Shown: one piece after another, positions 1 through 4,931 of the stretch
Position numbering within the stretch: position 1 is the stretch's first letter
Layout of the letters: each line of letters begins with the position of its first letter
Source: Treponema sp.
Lineage (GTDB): Bacteria > Spirochaetota > Spirochaetia > Treponematales > Breznakiellaceae
Length of the DNA stretch: 5,244 bases
NCBI GenBank assembly: GCA_031272575.1
Contig: JAISTO010000192.1
Span: 1-5,244 of the forward strand
Reading direction: 5' to 3'
Notes under the pieces: model-generated
Databases searched by the model: none
What the model saw: only the letters and a program-made list of their open reading frames with translations
Told to the model about the DNA's origin: nothing
Position numbers and translations under genes: made by a program

Positions 1-63
1 AACATAGCAGGCGGCGCGGTAATGACAGGCTGCCTCTACTGGGCCGCGCTGAAGAAGCGCTGA
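1..63 (+). CDS. C-terminal end of probable formate/nitrite transporter (FNT family), partial
   Basis: The window opens inside a reading frame whose last 20 residues read NIAGGAVMTGCLYWAALKKR before a TGA at 61-63. A final helix with the pattern G-N-I-x-G-G-x-x-x-x-G-x-x-Y-W, followed by a short basic tail, is typical of the sixth transmembrane segment of FocA/NirC-type formate/nitrite channels. These are pentameric inner-membrane channels for small monovalent anions. The short basic end would lie in the cytoplasm. The next gene begins 46 bases later on the same strand, so the two may share a transcript. Only 20 residues are visible, and another polytopic membrane protein with a similar last helix cannot be excluded. 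The family call is by pattern recognition only. Confidence 0.55.
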   Translation, partial: NIAGGAVMTGCLYWAALKKR

Positions 64-109
64 CCCCGAACCCTTGCACATCCCCCCCCGCCTACCCTAC
101 TATTACCCT

Positions 110-1225
110 ATGAATGAAACCATGACCGCGCTCGATCTGGCGCGGCTCGGCGCGGATACCCTTATGCGGAAGTTTCCGGCCGCCAGCCTGCCGCCCGCGG
201 GGCGCTTCCACTACCACCAGGGGGTCTTTCTCTCCGGTGTCGAAAACCTGTACCTGCTTTGCGGCGATCAAAAGTATGCCGCCTATATCCGGGACTGGGT
301 CGATCAATTTGTCGGCCCCGAGGGGGAACTCTCCGGGACCACCCTCGATCAGTTTGATGATATGCAGCCGGCGATCCTGCTCTTCCGGCTCTACGACGAG
401 ACCGGGGACCCGCGCTACAAGGCGGCGCTCGACCGCTGCGCGCCCGTGGCCGCGAAGTGGCCCACCAACGCGAAGGGGGGCTTCTGGCACAAGTACTACC
501 GTCAGAACCAGATGTGGCTCGACACGCTCTACATGATAGGCCCTCTCTGCGCGCGCTACGCGGCGGCGTTTCAGTCACCCTACTTCTTTGAAAAGGTACT
601 GCGCCAGATGCACCTTATGCGAAAGTACATGACGGACAGCGAAACCGGCCTGCTCCGCCATGCCTGGGACGACTCGAAGGCCGCCGACTGGGCGGATCGC
701 GCCACGGGGCTCTCCGCCGTTTCCTGGGGGCGCGCCATCGGGTGGTATGTCGTTGCCATCCTCGACATACTCGACTATCTGCCGCCCGGGCACCCGCGCA
801 GGGGCGAGTGCGTCGACGCGGAGTGCGCCATGCTCAAGGCGCTCCTACGGTATCAGGATGAAAATGACGGCCGCTGGTACCAGGTGGTGAACCGGGGGGA
901 CGATCCGCGCAACTGGCTCGAGAACTCCTGCTCCTGCCTCTTCACCTACGCGCTCGCGAAGGGCCTGCGCGCCGGCATCGGCGAGCCCGCCTGGGAGGAG
1001 GCCGCGCGCCGCGCCTACGCGGGCATAGTCCGCTCCCTCAAAACAGAGCCCCTGCCGGACGGGACCGTCACTTTAAACATCCCCGCCATCTGTGTGGGCA
1101 CCGGAGTCGGGGACTATCAATTTTACCTCGAGCGCCCCACGGTCGAAAACGACCTGCACGGCATGGGCGCGTTCCTGCTTATGGCGGCGGAGTATCACCG
1201 GGCCTTCGAAACGGCCCGCGGCTAG
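110..1225 (+). CDS. GH105 unsaturated rhamnogalacturonyl hydrolase (YteR/RhiN-like)
   Basis: The product is 371 residues from ATG 110, close to the roughly 373 of Bacillus YteR. This family is an (alpha/alpha)6-barrel that hydrolyses the unsaturated galacturonyl residue left at the non-reducing end of rhamnogalacturonan oligomers by lyases, by hydration of the double bond. No signal peptide is visible, so it should act in the cytoplasm on imported oligosaccharides. Visible family blocks are QFDDMQPAILL (D83), GGFWHKYYRQNQMWLDTLYM (D138, the likely catalytic acid), LLRHAWDD (H184), SWGRAIGW (R208, W212) and a C-terminal YLERPTVENDLHGMGAFLL. These align with YteR D88, D143, H189, R213 and W217 (recalled from the literature) at a constant offset of five, so the active site looks intact. 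ATG 110 is preferred over an upstream TTG at 74 because it matches family length; ATG 122 is another option. No clear Shine-Dalgarno precedes any of them. mutS starts three bases after the stop. Confidence 0.92.
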   Translation: MNETMTALDLARLGADTLMRKFPAASLPPAGRFHYHQGVFLSGVENLYLLCGDQKYAAYIRDWVDQFVGPEGELSGTTLDQFDDMQPAILLFRLYDETGDPRYKAALDRCAPVAAKWPTNAKGGFWHKYYRQNQMWLDTLYMIGPLCARYAAAFQSPYFFEKVLRQMHLMRKYMTDSETGLLRHAWDDSKAADWADRATGLSAVSWGRAIGWYVVAILDILDYLPPGHPRRGECVDAECAMLKALLRYQDENDGRWYQVVNRGDDPRNWLENSCSCLFTYALAKGLRAGIGEPAWEEAARRAYAGIVRSLKTEPLPDGTVTLNIPAICVGTGVGDYQFYLERPTVENDLHGMGAFLLMAAEYHRAFETARG

Positions 1226-1228
1226 GGC

Positions 1229-4200
1229 ATGAGGGCCACCAAAAACATCGCGGGCGGCGCCGTGCGGAAGGCGCGGGCCGCGGACAACCCCAGCCCCATG
1301 CTTGCCCAGTACCACCGCATAAAGCGCGAGCACCAGGGGGAGGTGCTCTTCTTCCGTCTGGGTGACTTTTACGAGATGTTCGCCGACGACGCCCTCGAGG
1401 TCTCGGCGCTGCTCAACCTTACCCTCACGAAGCGGAACGGCCTCCCCATGTGCGGCATCCCCTACCACGCCTGCCGCGCGTATATTGCCCGCCTCCTCCG
1501 GCACGGCAAGAAGATCGCGATCTGCGAGCAGTTGTCCGAGCCGGGCAAGGGCCTGGTCGACCGCAAGGTCATCGAGGTGATCACCCCCGGCACCATCGTC
1601 GACGAGGATTACCTGGACGGCGGCTCGGCGAACTACCTCGCGGCCCTCGCCGCGCACGCGGCCTTCCTCGCCTTCGCGTACATCGACCTTTCCACCGGCG
1701 ACTTTTTCGCCGCGTCCTTCCCCCGGGAAGAGGCCCGCGGCAAACTGAACCAGGAACTCGAGCGCCTTCCGATCCGGGAAATGATCATCCAGGAGTCCCT
1801 CCTCGAAGAGAACGCGGCGGTGGCCGAGGCGCTCGGGGCGCGTCCGGGCATAGTGCTGAACCGCTGGGCGGACTGGCTCTTCGACTTCGGCCGCGGCCGC
1901 GAGCGCCTCGAGGCCCAGTTCGGCAGGGAGCGCCTTAAAAGTTTCGGGTTAAAGGAAACGTCCCCGGAAACCGTGGCCTGCGGCGCGCTCCTCGACTACC
2001 TCGAGGAGACCTCGCAGGGGCTTATCCCCCATGTCCGCACCCTCCGGCTCTACACGGACAGCGAGTTCGTCTGCATCGACGAGGCCACCCAGCGCAACCT
2101 CGAGCTCGTCCGCGGCCTCCAGAGCGGGGACACGCACTGCACCCTCCTCGAGGTGATGGACGAGACGAAGACGGCCATGGGGCGGCGCCTCCTCACCTAC
2201 CGGCTCCTGCACCCCCTCCGCGACCGTGACGCCATCAACAAGCGCCTCGACATGGTGGACACCCTCTTTCACGCGCAGGATGAAAACGCCGCGCTCCGCG
2301 GCATCCTCGCCCGTATGCCCGACCTCGAGCGCCTCTCCGCGCGGCTCGCGATGGACCGGGCGCACGGCAAGGACCTCGCCGCGGTCAAGGCCAGCCTCGC
2401 GGCCTTTGCCGGCCTCGCGGACATCGCCTCCAAAAAGGGCCTCGTCTTCGAAACGCCGGAGGCAGCGGCCCTCATGCGGGACGGCGCCGCCGCGCTTTAT
2501 GCCCTCCGCGCGCTTCTCGATCAGGCCCTGGCGGAGGAGCCTGCCGTCATCCTCAGCGAAGGGAACCTCATCCGGGCGGGCTACAGCGCGGAACTGGACC
2601 GCCTCCGGGCCCTCAAAGATGACGGTCGCGGCCTCCTCGAGGCTTACCTCGAAGAGGAGCGCCTCAAGACCGGCATCTCCGGCCTCAAGGTCCGCTACAA
2701 CCGGCTCCTCGGGTATTTTTTCGAAGTCACCAAAGTGAATCTGGGCCGCGTGCCCGCTCACTTCATCAGGCGGCAGGGCATGGCCGGCGGGGAGCGCTTC
2801 AGCACCGAGCGCCTCGCGGCCATCGAGCAGGAACTCAACGAGGCCTCTGAGCGCTCCCTCGAACTCGAAAAGCGCCTCTTCCTCGAACTGCGCGAAAAAG
2901 CGAAGGCCCTGCTCCCCGAACTCGCCGCCGCGGCCCGCCTCGCCGCCGAACTCGACGTGGCCCACGCCCTCGCCCATGCCGCCGCCCTCCGCGGCTGGGT
3001 CCGCCCCGAGGTCGACGACTCAAAAAACCTCCAGATCGCGGACGGCCGCCACCCCGTCGTCGAGGCCCAACTCCCCTCCGGCGGCTTCGTCCCCAACGAC
3101 CTCAGCCTCAACGCCCCCGACGACACCGCATCCCCCCCTCCGGGGTCAGGTGATGCCTTATCCCCCCCTCCGGGGTCAGGTGATGCCTTATCCCCCCCTC
3201 CGGGGTCAGGTGATGCCTTATCCCCCCCTCCGGGGTCAGGTGATGCCTTATCCCCCCCTTTGGGGGGGGTAGGGGGGGGTCACCAAGTCCCAATTCCCAA
3301 TTCCCAATTCCCAAATTCCCCCCCCGTCTCCTTCGCCCTCATCACCGGCCCCAACATGGCCGGCAAATCCACCTACCTCCGCCAGGCCGCCATCCTCGTG
3401 ATCATGGCGCAGGCAGGCAGTTTCGTCCCGGCCCGCGCCGCGCGCGTCGGGCTCGTCGATCGCGTCTTCTGCCGCGTCGGCGCCCAGGACAACCTCGCCC
3501 GCGGCGAGTCCACCTTCCTCGTCGAAATGAGCGAGACCGCCTACATACTCCAGACCGCCACCCCCTCGAGCCTCGTGATCATGGACGAAGTCGGCCGCGG
3601 CACCAGCGCCCAGGACGGCCTCGCCATCGCCTGGGCCGTCTGCGAGCACCTCCTCGACCGCACCCGCTGCCGCACCCTCTTCGCCACGCACTACCACGAA
3701 CTCACGCGCCTCGCCCGCCCCGGCCTCGCCAACCGCTCCATGGCCGTCCTCGATGACGGCGAGCGCATCGTCTTTCTGCGCAAGGTGCGGGAAGGCCCCG
3801 CCGCCGGCTCCTACGGCCTCCATGTCGCCCGTCTCGCCGGCCTCCCCGAAGACGTGCTCGCCCGCGCGGAAGTACTCATGAATCAGGAAAAAGGGGGGAC
3901 GATTACGCGAGAAAACGCGCAAGCGTTTTCTCCGTCATCTACCGGCGGTCAGTTTTTCGACCGCCCCCCCTCGCTCCGAACGGCGCGGGAATCCCCCTGG
4001 GACGCAGGGGCGTTGCGCGCAACGCCCCTGCCGTCCACATCTAATCCCGCGCCGTTCTCCGCTGCCCCCCAGATGGAGCCATCAGCTCCCCCCTCCCCTC
4101 TGGACGCGGCCCTCGCCTCCCTCGATGTGGACTCCCTCAGCCCTCTCGCGGCCCTCAACCTCCTCTCCGAGTGGAAGCGCCGCTTCAGCGAGCCCCCCGC

Positions 4201-4294
4201 GCATCTCCGCGCCGCCGTCCCGCCAGGCGCCGCCCCGCCGGCACATACCCTGCCTCCCGCTCCGCAGGAGCGGGACGCAGGGCTGCTGTTTTGA
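1229..4294 (+). CDS. mutS: DNA mismatch repair protein MutS, enlarged by repeat-derived insertions
   Basis: MutS binds mismatches and small loops as a clamp-like dimer and uses ATP to recruit MutL. The mismatch-binding domain starts at S22-P23-M24 and carries the Phe-X-Glu wedge motif in GDFYEMF (F47, E49). The connector domain follows from about residue 131. The core and clamp include IDEATQRNLEL (283-293) and YNRLLGYFFEVTK (490-502). The ATPase has Walker A GPNMAGKST (707-715), the signature ARGESTF (S761, T762), Walker B LVIMDE (D786, E787) and ATHYHEL (819-825). The C-terminal dimerisation helices are at 958-986. Two additions explain the length of 1021 against the usual 850-880: residues 635-699 (repeat array) in the short loop before Walker A, and about 885-957 (hairpin-rich linker). 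All ATPase motifs are intact and the frame is open, so the protein is probably functional. ATG 1229 is near the preceding stop and fits translational coupling. GTG 1262 or ATG 1298 would give starts closer to the E. coli N-terminus. No good Shine-Dalgarno is seen. Confidence 0.98.
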   Translation: MRATKNIAGGAVRKARAADNPSPMLAQYHRIKREHQGEVLFFRLGDFYEMFADDALEVSALLNLTLTKRNGLPMCGIPYHACRAYIARLLRHGKKIAICEQLSEPGKGLVDRKVIEVITPGTIVDEDYLDGGSANYLAALAAHAAFLAFAYIDLSTGDFFAASFPREEARGKLNQELERLPIREMIIQESLLEENAAVAEALGARPGIVLNRWADWLFDFGRGRERLEAQFGRERLKSFGLKETSPETVACGALLDYLEETSQGLIPHVRTLRLYTDSEFVCIDEATQRNLELVRGLQSGDTHCTLLEVMDETKTAMGRRLLTYRLLHPLRDRDAINKRLDMVDTLFHAQDENAALRGILARMPDLERLSARLAMDRAHGKDLAAVKASLAAFAGLADIASKKGLVFETPEAAALMRDGAAALYALRALLDQALAEEPAVILSEGNLIRAGYSAELDRLRALKDDGRGLLEAYLEEERLKTGISGLKVRYNRLLGYFFEVTKVNLGRVPAHFIRRQGMAGGERFSTERLAAIEQELNEASERSLELEKRLFLELREKAKALLPELAAAARLAAELDVAHALAHAAALRGWVRPEVDDSKNLQIADGRHPVVEAQLPSGGFVPNDLSLNAPDDTASPPPGSGDALSPPPGSGDALSPPPGSGDALSPPPGSGDALSPPLGGVGGGHQVPIPNSQFPNSPPVSFALITGPNMAGKSTYLRQAAILVIMAQAGSFVPARAARVGLVDRVFCRVGAQDNLARGESTFLVEMSETAYILQTATPSSLVIMDEVGRGTSAQDGLAIAWAVCEHLLDRTRCRTLFATHYHELTRLARPGLANRSMAVLDDGERIVFLRKVREGPAAGSYGLHVARLAGLPEDVLARAEVLMNQEKGGTITRENAQAFSPSSTGGQFFDRPPSLRTARESPWDAGALRATPLPSTSNPAPFSAAPQMEPSAPPSPLDAALASLDVDSLSPLAALNLLSEWKRRFSEPPAHLRAAVPPGAAPPAHTLPPAPQERDAGLLF
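3131..3280 (+). repeat. 30-bp in-frame tandem repeat inside mutS (4 perfect copies plus one degenerate)
   Basis: Four identical 30-bp units start at 3131, 3161, 3191 and 3221, followed by a diverged fifth unit at 3251-3280. Each unit begins with T and seven C, continues CTCCGGGG-like and ends in GATGCCTTA. Thirty bases equal ten codons, so each unit encodes SPPPGSGDAL and copy-number change would keep the frame. The fifth unit contains a perfect hairpin, seven C, TTT, seven G (3252-3268). The unit uses TTA and TCA codons that are scarce in the surrounding CTC/TCC-rich gene, which suggests late insertion. In one of the other two forward frames each unit carries a TGA stop; the remaining one is open. 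Confidence 0.97.
3287..3317 (+). repeat. Heptamer array (ATTCCCA family) inside mutS
   Basis: Directly after the 30-bp array, the heptamer CCCAATT is repeated about three times with a final diverged copy. It encodes residues 687-697 (VPIPNSQFPNS) of MutS. Three heptamers make 21 bases, so the frame survives. Twenty-one bases starting at 3287 recur exactly at 4510-4530 in the intergenic region. A C8 run follows at 3318-3325. Heptamer arrays of this kind resemble the short tandemly repeated repetitive sequences described between genes in filamentous cyanobacteria; that comparison is by analogy only. Confidence 0.9.
3909..3932 (+). repeat. Perfect 10-bp inverted repeat with GCAA loop inside mutS
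   Basis: GAGAAAACGC (3909-3918) and GCGTTTTCTC (3923-3932) are exact reverse complements separated by GCAA, a GNRA-type tetraloop in RNA. It lies in the linker after the MutS ATPase (around residues 894-902), where homologues have non-conserved sequence. It is the first of a series of inverted repeats in this linker. Confidence 0.85.
3944..3965 (+). repeat. 7-bp inverted repeat inside mutS linker
   Basis: GGCGGTC (3944-3950) is the exact reverse complement of GACCGCC (3959-3965), with an 8-base T-rich loop. It follows the preceding hairpin by 11 bases and shows the same intergenic style within the coding frame. On its own a 7-bp stem could arise by chance in GC-rich DNA; the clustering is what gives it weight. 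Confidence 0.65.
3978..4057 (+). repeat. Nested inverted repeat: 13-bp outer arms around a perfect 28-bp palindrome, inside mutS
   Basis: The outer arms GAACGGCGCGGGA (3978-3990) and TCCCGCGCCGTTC (4045-4057) are perfect reverse complements. Between them, 4004-4031 is a perfect palindrome of 14 bp per arm with no loop, starting GCAGGGGCGTTGCG. The whole unit is 80 bp and encodes part of the Pro/Ala/Ser-rich MutS linker, about residues 917-943. CTCCG occurs at both edges (3974-3978 and 4057-4061), possibly a target duplication, although five bases prove little. It resembles a small palindromic mobile element carried within a gene, as known for Rickettsia palindromic elements. Kinship to those is not claimed. 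Confidence 0.88.
4248..4282 (+). terminator. Strong hairpin overlapping the 3' end of mutS; weak terminator candidate
   Basis: A 16-bp stem with one C-C mismatch pairs 4248-4263 with 4267-4282 around a GCA loop; the inner nine pairs are perfect. It lies within the last codons of mutS and is followed by CTGCTGTTTTGA, so only four T follow, at 4288-4291, six bases after the stem. That T-tract is short and displaced, making intrinsic termination possible but not assured. It shares GGGACGCAGGG with the palindrome at 3999-4009, so it may simply be another member of the same repeat family. Confidence 0.45.
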
Positions 4295-4310
4295 GGGGGC
4301 GGGTGGGGGG

Positions 4311-4431
4311 GTGGACGGTGGAAAGTGGACGGTGGAGGAGTCATTCGCGAGTCTTTGGTACTACCGATATGCATGGGGTGCTGCGCAGGCTCTCACATAA
4401 CCGCCTCCACCGTCCACCGTCCATTTTCCAC
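4311..4431. repeat. Element bounded by facing heptamer arrays (GTGGANN), 121 bp
   Basis: Four heptamers on the left (GTGGACG, GTGGAAA, GTGGACG, GTGGAGG; 4311-4338) face four inverse heptamers on the right (4404-4431). The inner 14 bases of each arm are perfectly complementary (4325-4338 with 4404-4417), and the outer 14 pair with five mismatches. They enclose 65 bases without heptamers, including GTACTACCG at 4358-4366. The arrangement is the same as at 4932-5068, although the heptamer differs. Confidence 0.85.
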
Positions 4432-4509
4432 TCCCCAAGCGCGTTCCGCGCGCGCACTGCGCAGCCCTCTCTTGCTGCACGCCGCCCCCCGGCACCGCTC
4501 ACTGCTCTT

Positions 4510-4537
4510 GTCCCAATTCCCAATTCCCAAGTCCCAA
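4510..4537 (+). repeat. Intergenic heptamer array (ATTCCCA family), matching the one in mutS
   Basis: The 21 bases at 4510-4530 are identical to 3287-3307 inside mutS, and the array decays into AGTCCCAAAA. It is in the same orientation as the mutS copy. No facing complementary array is present in the window. It shows that the MutS insertion is drawn from a family that also lives between genes. Confidence 0.9.
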
Positions 4538-4600
4538 AAGCGCCACGCAATGCTCACTCGTCCGCGCCGTCCCCTCGCATTGCGCCGCCCCCTCGCCCTC

Positions 4601-4629
4601 TTGACACTTTTTTCGCATTTTGCCATACT
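4601..4629 (+). promoter_or_regulatory. Sigma-70-type promoter
   Basis: A perfect -35 box TTGACA (4601-4606) is followed after 17 bases by CATACT (4624-4629), which matches TATAAT at four of six positions. The spacer is T-rich in contrast to the GC-rich surroundings. Transcription should start near 4636. The terminator at 4797-4823 lies downstream in the same orientation. Confidence 0.72.
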
Positions 4630-4635
4630 GTCCGC

Positions 4636-4823
4636 ATGATGCATAATCCATTGCCGTCTTCACAAACAGGGTGCCCACCTGAAAGTGGGCGCCCATCTCC
4701 TCTTTGCGGCCCCCGCACCAGGGCTAACGCCGGGGCTTTAGCCCTCGCGCTTAACGGGCGTGATCTGCGGGGTAAAACCCTCTCTGCCCCCCCCCCCGTT
4801 ACGCAAAAAGTGTAACGTTTTTT
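4636..4823 (+). ncRNA. Candidate structured small RNA, about 188 nt, family unknown
   Basis: The interval runs from the predicted start of the 4601-4629 promoter to the end of an intrinsic terminator. After about 33 unstructured bases come several hairpins: a 10-bp stem with one G-U pair (4669-4678 with 4685-4694, loop CTGAAA), a 5-bp stem (4705-4709 with 4713-4717), a perfect 8-bp stem (4720-4727 with 4738-4745), then an 11-C run and the terminator. GGGCT at 4721-4725 and at 4733-4737 compete for AGCCC at 4740-4744, so two folds are possible. It does not resemble tmRNA, RNase P RNA, SRP RNA or 6S RNA. The alternative is a leaderless 59-codon frame from ATG 4636 to the TAA at 4813, which is compositionally poor. 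It could also be a premature-termination leader for the lipoprotein gene 300 bases downstream. Confidence 0.5.
4797..4823 (+). terminator. Intrinsic (Rho-independent) terminator
   Basis: CGTTACGC (4797-4804) pairs with GTGTAACG (4810-4817), with one G-U pair and a five-A loop, and six T follow immediately (4818-4823). The AAAAA loop and T-run stand out from the GC-rich background. It ends the transcript expected from the promoter at 4601-4629. Confidence 0.82.
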
Positions 4824-4884
4824 CGGCTTAACTATCAGCACAAACAGTCCACATGCTCCCCGTGGGGACGCTTTCCGCTCGTCA

Positions 4885-4913
4885 TTCTGACTATCGGTTA
4901 TATTTCTGACTAT
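4885..4913. promoter_or_regulatory. 10-bp direct repeat around a possible -10 box
   Basis: TTCTGACTAT occurs at 4885-4894 and again at 4904-4913, a 19-bp period of nearly two helical turns. Between the copies lies TATATT (4899-4904), five of six matches to the -10 consensus, but no good -35 box lies at 16-18 bases. This could be an activator- or repressor-controlled promoter for the lipoprotein gene, with a leader of about 215 bases. A palindrome CGATATCG follows at 4918-4925. Confidence 0.4.
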
Positions 4914-4931
4914 GCGTCGATATCGGGGGGG

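Noticed and set aside
74..110. TTG 74 as start of the GH105 gene.
   Set aside because: It adds twelve residues with no family counterpart and has no Shine-Dalgarno; ATG 110 gives the family length.
1..1264. The heptapeptide NIAGGAV occurs both in the partial transporter (from position 1) and near the MutS N-terminus (1244-1264).
   Set aside because: The DNA differs at several synonymous positions and the residues are common small ones; the flanks are unrelated. Treated as chance in a GC-rich genome, though it lies in the poorly conserved MutS start.
1073..1657. Long minus-strand frames opposite GH105 and mutS (for example 1073-1657 and 1949-2977).
   Set aside because: They are shadows produced by strong third-position G/C bias opposite two well-identified genes.
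3131..3280. CRISPR-like array, because of the perfect 30-bp repeats.
   Set aside because: The units are directly adjacent with no spacers and are translated in frame within mutS.
3108..3314. Minus-strand open frame across the repeats, coding GNWELG- and GGIRHHLTPE-type repeats.
   Set aside because: It is the antisense reading of the repeat arrays and heptamers inside mutS; it stays open only because the repeats lack stops in that frame.
4325..4639. Proline/arginine-rich open frames between mutS and the small RNA.
   Set aside because: No ribosome-binding site, composition follows the C-rich DNA, and they run through heptamer arrays and the promoter.
4636..4823. Identification of the small RNA as 6S RNA on length.
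   Set aside because: The 5' and 3' ends do not pair into the long closing stem with a central bubble required of 6S RNA; the 3' end is a free-standing terminator.
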